Assembly: GCA_003353825.1 (NCBI GenBank)
Contig: PIVW01000063.1
Span: forward strand, 1 to 17,591
Direction of reading: 5' to 3'
Length of the DNA stretch: 17,591 bases
DNA from: Chloroflexota bacterium
GTDB taxonomy: Bacteria > Chloroflexota > Anaerolineae > J102
Numbering within the stretch: position 1 is the first letter of the stretch; the number at the start of each line of letters is the position of its first letter. This document shows positions 6,740-14,642 of the stretch, piece after piece. The notes beneath the pieces are model-generated. The model was given only the letters and a program-made list of their open reading frames with translations, ran no database searches and was not told where the DNA came from. Position numbers and translations under genes: made by a program.

Positions 6740-7480
6740 ATGGCCTCTAGCACGTTCCCCACTCTGTCGCGCACCTCTCTCCCTCTGTTGTCAACCGACC
6801 AGATGCGTGAAGTCGACCGGCTCATGATCGAGGAGTTCGGCATCATTCTTCTGCAAATGGTGGAAAATGCCGGTCGCAATCTCGCCGACCTTTCCCAACA
6901 CTTTCTGGACGGCTCTATATTGGATCGGCCGATCTTAGTTTTAGCCGGTCGAGGCAACAATGGTGGGGGTGGGCTCACCGCAGTCCGACATCTGGCCAAT
7001 CGTGGGGCCGAGGTGCAAATCATTACAACCCACCCTATCGAACAATTCGAGGGCGTACCCGCGCATCAATTGCAGGCCTTGTTGGCGATGGGAATCTCGG
7101 TAACGTCTGCCGATGATGGATGGGAACTCCCTAGCGCCGATCTGGTTTTGGATGCGTTAATCGGTTATGGTCTTAGTGGTGATCCGCGCGGTGCAGTGGC
7201 CGATCTCATCCGTCTGGCGAACAGCCACCCCGCCCCCATTCTCTCACTGGACGCGCCTTCGGGTCTGGATACCACGTCCGGTACCGTATTTGATCCCTGT
7301 ATTCGCGCCGCAGCCACCATGACACTGGCTCTACCCAAATCAGGCCTGCTCGTAGCCCCTGTAGATGTGCTAGGCGAACTCTATCTGGCCGATATCAGCG
7401 TGCCGCCACAGTTATATGAGCAGTTGGGAATCGATCTGCCTGCCCTCTTTGCCCATAACCGAATTTTGCGTATTACTTAG
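6740..7480 (+). CDS. nnrE: NAD(P)H-hydrate epimerase (YjeF N-terminal domain)
   Basis: 246 residues forming one YjeF_N domain. The enzyme epimerises damaged (R)-NAD(P)H hydrate so that the dehydratase can repair it. Motifs in order: MVENAGRN (40-47), AGRGNNGGGG (69-78), LDALIGYGLSG (137-147), DAPSGLDTTSG (171-181). The usual NNGGDG phosphate/metal loop reads NNGGGG here, losing the aspartate, a variant worth noting. There is no C-terminal ADP-dependent dehydratase (NnrD) domain, so the partner must be elsewhere or the gene acts alone. No clear ribosome site precedes the ATG at 6740; the conserved part begins near residue 16. A TTGACA at 6679 lacks a matching -10. Confidence 0.88.
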   Translation: MASSTFPTLSRTSLPLLSTDQMREVDRLMIEEFGIILLQMVENAGRNLADLSQHFLDGSILDRPILVLAGRGNNGGGGLTAVRHLANRGAEVQIITTHPIEQFEGVPAHQLQALLAMGISVTSADDGWELPSADLVLDALIGYGLSGDPRGAVADLIRLANSHPAPILSLDAPSGLDTTSGTVFDPCIRAAATMTLALPKSGLLVAPVDVLGELYLADISVPPQLYEQLGIDLPALFAHNRILRIT

Positions 7481-7673
7481 CACTTAAGGATATTCACAGA
7501 GAGGCTTTCAAAGTAGCCCCTGTAACCAAGCCACTTGTGGCGCACTAGGCCGAGCTTCTCCTTCAGCAGGAAACAACCACCGTCGATCAAGCCGGAGTCC
7601 TTCCACAGTACTGATAGTCTGGCATAGTCCACCCAGCATCACAGGAATCCCAACTCCAAACAAAGTTATCGCT
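7481..7673. other. Intergenic, nothing recognised
   Basis: There are 193 bases between the epimerase and the DUF456 gene. No convincing promoter, terminator hairpin or small ORF was seen. Confidence 0.4.
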
Positions 7674-8177
7674 ATGAACTCTCAACTCGTATTGCTTCTG
7701 CAGATCATCGCCTATATTGGCATGGCCGTGGGCTTGATAGGGATTATCGCGCCGATTATCCCAGGAACCATCATCATTTGGTTGAGCGCACTGCTCTGGG
7801 CCTGGGCGGATGGCTTCCAGGCGGTGGGCTGGCCGACTTTGATCGTTTTAGGGGTGCTGGTGGTGCTGGCCGAACTAAGTGATTGGCTGTTCACAATTCT
7901 GGGCGCGAAAAAGGGAGGCGCTTCTTGGAGCGGATTGGCTGTGGCTGCCATTGCAGCCATCGTAGGCTTTATTACTTTTAATTTCATAGGTGCGCTCGCC
8001 TTCGCATTCTTGGGTCTGCTGGGTTGGGAGTTTTATCGACACCGGGGGGATTGGCGCAAAGCATGGCGGTCGAGCCGCTGGGCAGTGGTCGGGTACATTC
8101 TTTCGATTGTAGTAAAACTTACGTTGGGGATGTTTATGGTGATTATCTTTGTTTGGCAAGCCTTTTTTACGAGTTGA
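7674..8177 (+). CDS. DUF456 family integral membrane protein
   Basis: 167 residues and strongly hydrophobic, with about five helices: roughly 6-28, 30-46, 52-74, 84-115 (possibly two) and 137-165. The loop LGAKKGGASWSG after the third helix is the signature of the DUF456 family (LGAK-x-x-GAS), whose function is unknown. The reentrant-like PIIPGTIIIW near the N-terminus is also typical. A basic loop, YRHRGDWRKAWRSSRW (about 121-136), probably faces the cytoplasm. No clear Shine-Dalgarno precedes ATG 7674. The gene stands alone, with a long leader to the next gene. Confidence 0.85.
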   Translation: MNSQLVLLLQIIAYIGMAVGLIGIIAPIIPGTIIIWLSALLWAWADGFQAVGWPTLIVLGVLVVLAELSDWLFTILGAKKGGASWSGLAVAAIAAIVGFITFNFIGALAFAFLGLLGWEFYRHRGDWRKAWRSSRWAVVGYILSIVVKLTLGMFMVIIFVWQAFFTS

Positions 8178-8506
8178 TCTGACATCAAACCGTCAGCTAA
8201 AAGTCATTTACAGGCAGAGAGTTGCGGTATAATTAGGCTGACGAGTACAAGCAACGAATAAACGCCCGTTTGTGTTCACTGCTCTGCAATGAGATAAGCG
8301 CAGAGAGATGGTAACTCAATAGTGCGACCTTTGCTTCGGTCTTTGTTTGTTCACACGCCATCCACATTGCCGCTACGCATGCGTTCTGACATTGCTCTAA
8401 TGAATGGCTAATACGCTGGTAATGTTGTAACGATAAACTTGATAGATAGATTCACCCTCAAACCCCTTCACTCGATCTGACCCCATAAGGTTGGAGGCTT
8501 CGATAG
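8178..8506 (+). promoter_or_regulatory. Intergenic with consensus -10 and potentially structured leader before the zinc peptidase gene
   Basis: A perfect TATAAT lies at 8228-8233, without a good -35. If used, it gives a leader of about 265 bases. Downstream are small potential hairpins: AAAC/GTTT (8260-8271), CTCTGC/GCAGAG (8282-8287 with 8300-8305) and GACC/GGTC (8326-8341). I do not recognise a known riboswitch or small RNA, and there is no terminator before the gene. Confidence 0.35.
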
Positions 8507-9205
8507 ATGTTTTTTAGTCCGATTTGGCTCATTATAGCACTGCCCGGCCTCATTCTGGGCCTTTGGGCGCAAATGCGCGTGCGCAGCGCCTTTAGCAAAT
8601 ACAGCAAAGTCAAGAACAATCGCGGTATCACCGGCGCCGAGACCGCCCGTGCGATTCTCGACCATTACGGTCTCTACGATGTACGCGTGGAAGAGACCAA
8701 AGGTTTTCTCTCCGATCACTACGATCCTCGCGAAAAAGTGCTGCGACTCTCACAAGACGTTAGCCGCAGCCCCTCTATTGCATCGGTGGGCATTGCCGCT
8801 CATGAATCGGGTCACGCCCTGCAGCATGCCAAAGGTTATGCCCCTCTGAAGCTGCGAACCGCCATCGTGCCCGCCGTACAATTCGGCTCGTGGTTGGGTC
8901 CAATCATCTTTTTCGCCGGCTTTTTATTGCAGGCATTCATCGGTTTTGGCTTCAACCTGGCTCTGATCGGCCTGATCCTCTTTGGCGTCACTGCTCTATT
9001 CACCATCATCACCTTACCGGTCGAATTCGACGCCAGTAAGCGTGCGAAGAAAGAGCTGGTGGTAATGAACATCCTCAGCCAGAGTGAGATGGAAGGTGTC
9101 AACAAGACCTTGAATGCCGCGGCCATGACCTATGTTGCCGCGGCAGTTGCTGCTGTAGGTCAGGTGCTCTACTACGCTTTTCTCCTCTTTGGCCGACGCG
9201 ATTAA
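8507..9205 (+). CDS. yugP: Membrane zinc metallopeptidase, YugP type
   Basis: 232 residues. The N-terminal helix (about 4-22) is followed by a soluble part with the zinc site HESGH (99-103) in IAAHESGHALQHAKGY. Two further helices at about 120-170 and a C-terminal helix at about 207-227 complete the fold. PVEFDASKRA (171-180) supplies the likely third zinc ligand, E173. This is the COG2738/Zn_peptidase_2 family (Bacillus YugP): membrane-anchored, of unclear substrate, probably in membrane-protein quality control. TTGGAGG lies ahead of ATG 8507, and a strong terminator closes the gene at 9227-9260. Confidence 0.9.
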   Translation: MFFSPIWLIIALPGLILGLWAQMRVRSAFSKYSKVKNNRGITGAETARAILDHYGLYDVRVEETKGFLSDHYDPREKVLRLSQDVSRSPSIASVGIAAHESGHALQHAKGYAPLKLRTAIVPAVQFGSWLGPIIFFAGFLLQAFIGFGFNLALIGLILFGVTALFTIITLPVEFDASKRAKKELVVMNILSQSEMEGVNKTLNAAAMTYVAAAVAAVGQVLYYAFLLFGRRD

Positions 9206-9226
9206 CATCTCTAACTATCGTCATAC

Positions 9227-9260
9227 AAGACCGTCAGAATTTGCCTGACGGTCTTTTTTT
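9227..9260 (+). terminator. Rho-independent terminator after yugP
   Basis: AAGACCGTCAG (9227-9237) pairs perfectly with CTGACGGTCTT (9245-9255) around a 7-base loop, followed by T to 9260. It is the clearest terminator in the window and isolates the downstream ABC operon from read-through. Confidence 0.93.
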
Positions 9261-9264
9261 GCCC

Positions 9265-9288
9265 TTCACTTTGTAACCGTTCACTTTG
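9265..9288. repeat. Two 9-bp direct repeats upstream of the operon promoter
   Basis: TTCACTTTG occurs at 9265-9273 and 9280-9288, 15 bases apart, ending 10 bases before the -35 of promoter P1. The placement suits an activator-binding site or upstream element. Confidence 0.4.
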
Positions 9289-9297
9289 GCAAACTCC

Positions 9298-9326
9298 TTG
9301 ACAGGCCATCAAATTCCAACTATGAT
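9298..9326 (+). promoter_or_regulatory. Promoter P1 of the GbsR-ABC operon
   Basis: TTGACA (9298-9303), 17 bases, TATGAT (9321-9326): consensus -35, optimal spacing and near-consensus -10. It overlaps the palindrome at 9326-9341. Confidence 0.8.
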
Positions 9327-9341
9327 TTAGCCTGAGCTAAA
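9326..9341. promoter_or_regulatory. Palindromic operator candidate over the P1 start site
   Basis: TTTAGC-CTGA-GCTAAA, with perfect 6-base arms, begins at the last base of the P1 -10 and covers the expected transcription start. MarR-type regulators bind palindromes of this size, so autorepression by the downstream gene is a reasonable inference. Confidence 0.55.
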
Positions 9342-9372
9342 CTATTTCGTACAACCTAAAAGTAATCTACTC

Positions 9373-9401
9373 TTGACGGCAAGACAAAATGAGGCTATGA
9401 T
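9373..9401 (+). promoter_or_regulatory. Promoter P2 of the GbsR-ABC operon
   Basis: TTGACG (9373-9378), 17 bases, TATGAT (9396-9401). It has the same -10 and the same spacing as P1, 75 bases downstream. The start would be near 9408, about 40 bases before the regulator ATG. Confidence 0.75.
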
Positions 9402-9449
9402 AGTCAAAATTTATTCAATATATTCCGAATTAACTGATGGAATCGTAAA

Positions 9450-10052
9450 ATGAACAACTCACTAGACACGCTCGCACATGCCCGGCAACCTCTTCTCGAC
9501 GCTCTGGCTCAGATGTTTACCCTGTATGGCTGGCCCGATGTGAGCGGCCGCATCTACGGGTTGCTACTTTTGGAAGATGACCCATTGTCACTTGACGAAA
9601 TCAGTGACTATCTTGTCGTCAGTAAAGCCACGACCAGCACACATGTACGGATGCTCGAAAGCCTGCACATGGTACAACGTGTACGTGGACCGCAAACGGG
9701 AGATAGTGGGGGGGGGCGACCTCGCGCGTATTTCGATGCCGAACGGGATCTCATGAAAGTTGTACAAGAGCTACTGCATCACAATGCCCGACGTGAGTCA
9801 GAGATTATGAAGCGCGGGATCAAGGAAACGCGCACGCGCCTGCAGAGCCTCGAGATGGGCCTCGTCGCAGATGAAGATCTGGGAGATGATGTCAGAACTG
9901 ATCTTGAAGCATTGGATGGATTTTCTACTTACTTGCATTGGGCAGCGCAGATGCTTTGGGTATTTCAGAGCGTGGAGCGCATGCAACAATGGTTGGAGGC
10001 TTCAGATCATTCATCTGTTAAGCCACACTTGTTATTGGAGGTCGGGCAATGA
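9450..10052 (+). CDS. GbsR/MarR-type transcriptional regulator
   Basis: 200 residues. The N-terminus has the GbsR pattern (QMFTLYGWPDVSGRIYGLLLL, about 21-41). A winged helix-turn-helix follows at about 45-92, with the recognition helix in SKATTSTHVRMLESL and the wing at VQRVRGPQTG...RPRAYF. The remainder is a helical dimerisation region. Such proteins usually repress an adjacent osmolyte, efflux or membrane gene. The stop codon overlaps the permease start (ATGA at 10049-10052), so the two are translationally coupled. The wing is encoded by nine consecutive G (9708-9716, Gly87-89), a slippery tract whose length change would destroy the protein and the coupling. Confidence 0.88.
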   Translation: MNNSLDTLAHARQPLLDALAQMFTLYGWPDVSGRIYGLLLLEDDPLSLDEISDYLVVSKATTSTHVRMLESLHMVQRVRGPQTGDSGGGRPRAYFDAERDLMKVVQELLHHNARRESEIMKRGIKETRTRLQSLEMGLVADEDLGDDVRTDLEALDGFSTYLHWAAQMLWVFQSVERMQQWLEASDHSSVKPHLLLEVGQ

Positions 10053-12277
10053 TCCTCAAAAACCTGTGGCGACGACGCGTTCGCAGCATTCTTACGATTT
10101 TGGGCATCGCAATCGGCGTCGCCGCGGTCGTTGGTCTGGGGGCTATGGCTGAAGGCTTCGGCAAGAATTTCGGCACGGTCGTTGGGCTAAGTAATGATCT
10201 CATGGTCTCCCAAGCCAACGCCTTCGACGTGTCATTTAGCAGCCTGGATGAAGAACTGGGCCAACGTATCGAGAGCGTTCCTGGTGTGGAAATGGTCGAT
10301 CCCGGAGTTTATGGTTGGATTGTGACAGAGGAAATGCCTTTCTTTTTGGTATTTGGTTATGAGCCCGGCAGTGTGGCAGCGCAACATTATCGCATCATCG
10401 AGGGCAAGCCGGTTACCAGTTCCAGGCAAATCGTCGTTGGCAAAAGTGCGGCAGAAAGCCTGAAAAAGGGCGTTGGGGATACCCTCCGACTTGCCAGTGT
10501 CCCCTACCAGATCGTTGGCATTTACGAAACCGGTCAGGGCATGGAGGAATCGGGAGGCGTAGTAACCGTCGAAGATGCCCAGGACATCATCCAGAAACAA
10601 CGAAAAGTAAGCCTATTTCAGGTCGGTGTCGCTCGTGGCTCTGATATCGATCAGATCAGCCAACGCATTGAAGCTCTGGATGACGACCTCATGGCCAGTC
10701 AAGCCAGTGAGTACGAAACCAACGAAGCCTACTCTGCCTACTTGCAAGGGTTCGCCTGGGGCATTAGTGCCATTGCCATCCTCATTGGTGGTCTGGGTAT
10801 GATGAACGCCATGGTGATGAGCGTGCTCGAACGCACACGCGAGATCGGCACGCTACGAGCCGTCGGTTGGAGCCGAGGCCGGGTGGTTTGGCTCATTATG
10901 GGTGAAACGGTTGTACTCGGGTTCATCGGAGGAGTGTTGGGGATTGCACTAGGGGTCGGATTTAATGAACTGGTGGGTCGAGCTCCAGGTGTTGGCGCCA
11001 TGCTGGAAGGCGTCTACACACCCGACATTTTCATACAAGGCATGCTTACCGCTGTGGCTCTGGGAGTCTTTGGCGGTGCTTATCCCGCCTGGGTAGCCGC
11101 CAACTTGCAGCCTGTCGAGGCGCTTCGCTATGAAGGTGGCTCTGGTGGTGAAGCGACGGGCGTATTGTCACGCATTGGCGGGCAGAGTTTCCGCAATCTC
11201 TGGCGCCGCCGCACCCGCACCATCATTTCGGCCACAGGCATCGGTATCGGTGTCGCCACACTGGTAATGCTGGGTGGCATAATCCAGGGCATGATGACCC
11301 AACTCAATAACCTGGCGGGCAGCAGCGGTACCGGCAATATCACAATCATGCAACGTGATGTGGCCGACATGAGCATGAGCAGCTTGGATGAGCGCATTGT
11401 CTCTCAGATTCGGGCGATGCCACAGGTGAAATCTGTTAGCCCGATGTTACTCGGCTTTGTCATGACCCCCGAACTCCCTATATTTATTCTGACCGGAATC
11501 GATCCATCAAGTGCAGCCATGGACCACTATAAGTTAGTTGAAGGTCGCCACGTACAACGACCCAATGAGATCATCGTTGGTAGTACAGCTGCCGAGAATT
11601 ATAATCTAGATATGGGTGGCACTATCCAGGTCTATAACAACCGTTACAAAATCGTAGGACTCTTCGAAACCGGTGTCGGCTGGGAAGATGGCGGCGGTTT
11701 GCTGGCCTTGCGAGAGGCGCAACGGCTGCTCAATCGCCCTCGATCGGTTAGCTATATCTTTGTCGATGTCAAGAACCCTGGTGATGCAGAGGGTATGCGC
11801 GATGCCATCGACCGCCGTTTCCCCTCAGCTCGTGCCAGCCTCAGTAGTGAATTCGCAGAAAATACGGAAGACATGGCTTCAGCCGGTGTCATGATGGATG
11901 CCATAGGTCTTTTAGCGCTTTTGGTAGGAGGCATTGTCGTTGCTAACACGATGTTGATGTCGATTTATGAGAGGACACGCGAGATCGGCACTTTACGGGC
12001 GTTGGGTTGGCGCAAACGCCGGATTCTCGAACAGATCCTTGAAGAGAGCTTGCTGCTGTGCACGCTCTCCGCGCTCATCGGTTCGATTATAGGTGTCGGT
12101 ATGGTGTACTTGTTGTCGTACGCACCGATCGCCAACTCCTTTATCAGTGCAGAATGGAATGTTTCGATCTTTGCTCAAGCCGTTGGCATGACCCTCATTA
12201 TTGGCCTTATCGCCGGAGCTTATCCCGCCTGGCGGGCCAGTCGTCTACAGCCTGTCGAGGCACTCAGGTACGAGTGA
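10049..12277 (+). CDS. Tandem-fused MacB/FtsX-type ABC transporter permease
   Basis: 742 residues that are two full permeases in one chain: residues 1-362 and about 379-742. Each half starts with NLWRRRxRxI and a first helix, continues with an extracytoplasmic MacB_PCD domain, then three helices with ERTREIGTLRAxGW, and ends AYPAWxAxxLQPVEALRYE. That gives eight helices and two external domains. MacB and FtsX relatives normally carry one set per protein and dimerise, so this looks like a covalent pseudo-homodimer. The halves are clearly diverged, so duplication is not recent. The linker (about 363-378) is Gly-rich. It overlaps the regulator stop, and the ATPase is encoded two genes downstream. 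Confidence 0.92.
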   Translation: MILKNLWRRRVRSILTILGIAIGVAAVVGLGAMAEGFGKNFGTVVGLSNDLMVSQANAFDVSFSSLDEELGQRIESVPGVEMVDPGVYGWIVTEEMPFFLVFGYEPGSVAAQHYRIIEGKPVTSSRQIVVGKSAAESLKKGVGDTLRLASVPYQIVGIYETGQGMEESGGVVTVEDAQDIIQKQRKVSLFQVGVARGSDIDQISQRIEALDDDLMASQASEYETNEAYSAYLQGFAWGISAIAILIGGLGMMNAMVMSVLERTREIGTLRAVGWSRGRVVWLIMGETVVLGFIGGVLGIALGVGFNELVGRAPGVGAMLEGVYTPDIFIQGMLTAVALGVFGGAYPAWVAANLQPVEALRYEGGSGGEATGVLSRIGGQSFRNLWRRRTRTIISATGIGIGVATLVMLGGIIQGMMTQLNNLAGSSGTGNITIMQRDVADMSMSSLDERIVSQIRAMPQVKSVSPMLLGFVMTPELPIFILTGIDPSSAAMDHYKLVEGRHVQRPNEIIVGSTAAENYNLDMGGTIQVYNNRYKIVGLFETGVGWEDGGGLLALREAQRLLNRPRSVSYIFVDVKNPGDAEGMRDAIDRRFPSARASLSSEFAENTEDMASAGVMMDAIGLLALLVGGIVVANTMLMSIYERTREIGTLRALGWRKRRILEQILEESLLLCTLSALIGSIIGVGMVYLLSYAPIANSFISAEWNVSIFAQAVGMTLIIGLIAGAYPAWRASRLQPVEALRYE

Positions 12278-12441
12278 TGTTTTCATCCGCGCAGACAACA
12301 CGCACTTCACCACATGTGAAGTGATCTCCACGTAATTAAATCGGCCAGCCTGGGGGTTATATTGTCAAACAACTCTATGTTGTTCCCGCAATAACTCCTT
12401 TTAAGTGACAATAAATCAATGAAATTCAAAAGAGGTTTACA
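12278..12441 (+). promoter_or_regulatory. Intercistronic region with two hairpins
   Basis: There are 164 bases between permease and adaptor genes. CACTTCAC (12303-12310) pairs perfectly with GTGAAGTG (12316-12323). AACAAC (12368-12373) pairs with GTTGTT (12379-12384) and is enclosed by a wider pair, ATTGTCA (12361-12367) and TGACAAT (12406-12412). Neither hairpin has a U tract, so these look like mRNA processing, stability or protein-binding elements rather than terminators. No strong promoter was found. Confidence 0.5.
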
Positions 12442-13761
12442 ATGAAAAAAGTCGCCATAGTTGTTGGAATCATCATAGTCGTAGCGGCAGCATGGTGGGG
12501 GTATAGCACTTATGTGGCTCAACCTGCAACCCCTGTCACGACAGAAGCTTCCGAAGATGATGAAGCCGCCGATCTAGACAATGTGATCTGGGCTTCAGGA
12601 AAGCTTGTGCCCCGCCGTTGGGCCGGTCTCAGTCCCGCTATTGCCGGTACGGTTGCCGACATTCATGCTTCGGAGGGTGATCAAGTCGAGGCCGATACTG
12701 TTCTAGCTGAGATTGACAATGCAGTGTTGAAGAGCCAGATCGCGGTTTCCGCCGCGGCAGTTGCTGAAGCAGAAGCAGCCAAAGCGAAACTCCTGGCAAG
12801 AACAACACAATCTGACCTGGATGCCGCCCAGGCCGATATCGCCGCCGCAGAAGCAGCAGTGACTCTGGCCAAGGCACAACTCCAGGAAGAACAAGAAGCG
12901 ATTGCAGTCTCGGAAGCGCAGATCGCCATTGCGCAGGCTCAATATAACGAGTTGGCCAGCCATCCCACTCGCACAGAAAAAATAACGGCGCAGCTCGAGA
13001 TCGATCTCGCTAAAGCAGAATTAGATCGGGCACAAGCCGCCTACAATAGTGTAAAAGGGAACCCGCACATCGGCGCTATGCCCGAATCCGCGGCTCTTCA
13101 GCAGGCGACAACATCGTACGAGTCGGCAAAAGCAGCTTTTGACGCTGCCAGCCAGGGCGCAACCCGGCAAGAGCTGGCCGTCGCTCAGGCTCAGATCAAT
13201 GCTGCTCGTATGGAGAAGAAAGTGGCAGAATCGCAGATTCCCGCGGCTGAAGCCACTGTAAAGTCCGCACAAGCCCAGCTAGCACGCGCTCAAGCTGCAC
13301 TAGATGCGCTGATGATCGGAGCAACCACAGAGGATATCGCCGTAGCTGAAGCCAGCATACAATCGGCCAAGGCAGCACTCGCCGCCGCACAAGCTCAGGT
13401 CGATGAGACATTAGTGATCGCACCCTTTGACGGCCAGGTTGGTACCATCTTTGTGCGCACCGGCGAGTTGGGTACACCGGGATCCCCCGTACTGATGCTT
13501 GGCGATACCACAGACATGCGCGTGGAGACCACCGACCTCCGAGAAACAGATGTCACCAGGCTGGATGTTGGTATGCCGGTTGAAGTTACATTCGATGCCG
13601 TACCCAATGAGATTTTTAACGGTACGATCGTCCGTGTTGCGCCCATGAGTACCGTCGACAAAGGCAGCACCAATTACACCGTGATCGTCGAGGTAGAGGA
13701 TTTGGATCCCGGCCTTCGCTGGGGGATGACTGCATTTGTCAACATCGATGCCGCACAATAA
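12442..13761 (+). CDS. HlyD/MacA-type membrane fusion (adaptor) protein
   Basis: 439 residues. An uncleaved anchor helix at 4-25 is followed by a short acidic linker. The first lipoyl half-motif (about 48-92, with LSPAIAGTVADIHASEGDQVEADTVLAEI in parts) leads into a long alanine- and glutamine-rich helical hairpin (about 95-322). The second lipoyl half begins at VIAPFDGQVG (325-334), and beta-barrel and membrane-proximal segments run to the end. The hairpin carries internal heptad-like repeats, including GATRQELAVAQAQI and GATTEDIAVAEASI. AGAGG at 12431-12435 precedes the ATG. It should link the permease external domains to the cell wall or envelope. No TolC-type outer-membrane gene is present in the window. 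Confidence 0.9.
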   Translation: MKKVAIVVGIIIVVAAAWWGYSTYVAQPATPVTTEASEDDEAADLDNVIWASGKLVPRRWAGLSPAIAGTVADIHASEGDQVEADTVLAEIDNAVLKSQIAVSAAAVAEAEAAKAKLLARTTQSDLDAAQADIAAAEAAVTLAKAQLQEEQEAIAVSEAQIAIAQAQYNELASHPTRTEKITAQLEIDLAKAELDRAQAAYNSVKGNPHIGAMPESAALQQATTSYESAKAAFDAASQGATRQELAVAQAQINAARMEKKVAESQIPAAEATVKSAQAQLARAQAALDALMIGATTEDIAVAEASIQSAKAALAAAQAQVDETLVIAPFDGQVGTIFVRTGELGTPGSPVLMLGDTTDMRVETTDLRETDVTRLDVGMPVEVTFDAVPNEIFNGTIVRVAPMSTVDKGSTNYTVIVEVEDLDPGLRWGMTAFVNIDAAQ

Positions 13762-13799
13762 ACTTGCATGTATTCAGCTTCTCAGCGCGGAACTTTATT

Positions 13800-14630
13800 A
13801 TGATGGATGAACTGATTCGAACCGAAAACCTGGTCAAAACCTATGGCGAAGACGAAACCGCCGTGCAGGCCCTGGATGGCGTCTCCCTTTCGATCATGCC
13901 GGGCGAATATGTGGCAGTGATGGGACCAAGTGGTTGCGGAAAGAGCACATTGCTAAACATGCTCGGTGCATTGGACCAGCCAACATCAGGCAATGTCTGG
14001 GTCAATGGCGAAAACCTGGCAGAACTGAAGGATGTAGATATCTTTCGTGCCAAGACCGTCGGCTTTATATTTCAGCTGCATAATCTGCTTCCGACGCTGA
14101 CAGCCTTGGAAAATATCGAAGTGCCGATGACTGGCCAGGGCTTAAGCCGCAAAGAGCGGCGTGAGCGAGGTGCGCATCTGCTCGAGTTGGTTGGCATAGG
14201 CGAGCGCCTGAAGGCTATGCCCAGCCAGCTCTCGGGGGGACAACGCCAACGTGTGGCTGTAGCCCGAGCACTGGCCAATGATCCTGCCATGATTCTGGCT
14301 GACGAGCCGACCGGCAGTCTCGATAGCCAGAGCGGTGAGGATATCATGACCTTGCTCTCTGATCTTAACGAAAGCCAACGAACAACGATTCTGGTTGTCA
14401 CACATGATCGTCGCGTGGCCCAATCCACCGACCGCATTATCCGCATGAAGGATGGGCAGGTTGTCGGCGATCACCATCTCGGCGATCCACTGCAAGAGGA
14501 TTTACGTACCCTGGCCCGTAGCCACTTGGGACAGGCAATACTCAGCAACAATGGTTTGCAATCCTCCTACGTGTCTTCGGAAGAAGCAGCCATCTTGAAA
14601 GACCTGTTAGTCAAGGTAGGTGATGAGTAG
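13800..14630 (+). CDS. MacB/LolD-type ABC transporter ATP-binding protein
   Basis: 276 residues from ATG 13800 (a second ATG follows at 13803; an upstream TTG at 13764 gives a non-homologous extension). It is the nucleotide-binding subunit for the fused permease. Walker A is GPSGCGKST (42-50), the Q-loop is in FIFQLHNLLP (Q92), the signature is LSGGQ (144-148), Walker B is MILADE (164-169) and the switch histidine is in VVTHD. FQLHNLLPTLTALENIEVP is typical of the MacB/LolD/FtsE group. The last 50 or so residues extend beyond the usual domain end and are of unknown role. The ribosome site is weak (GCGGAA), 38 bases after the adaptor stop, consistent with operon expression. Confidence 0.93.
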   Translation: MMDELIRTENLVKTYGEDETAVQALDGVSLSIMPGEYVAVMGPSGCGKSTLLNMLGALDQPTSGNVWVNGENLAELKDVDIFRAKTVGFIFQLHNLLPTLTALENIEVPMTGQGLSRKERRERGAHLLELVGIGERLKAMPSQLSGGQRQRVAVARALANDPAMILADEPTGSLDSQSGEDIMTLLSDLNESQRTTILVVTHDRRVAQSTDRIIRMKDGQVVGDHHLGDPLQEDLRTLARSHLGQAILSNNGLQSSYVSSEEAAILKDLLVKVGDE

Positions 14631-14642
14631 CCATACGTTTTC

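Noticed and set aside
8189..8200. CCGTCAGCTAA resembling part of a ydaO-type c-di-AMP riboswitch
   Set aside because: Only this short string matches; the other conserved segments and pairing elements are absent.
11108..12270. DNA-level repeats CAGCCTGTCGAGGC within the permease gene
   Set aside because: They are explained by the duplicated permease halves (QPVEALRYE in each), not by a separate repeat element.
13764..13799. TTG start for the ABC ATPase
   Set aside because: The extension is not conserved in the family and lacks a ribosome site; ATG 13800 begins just before the typical first strand.
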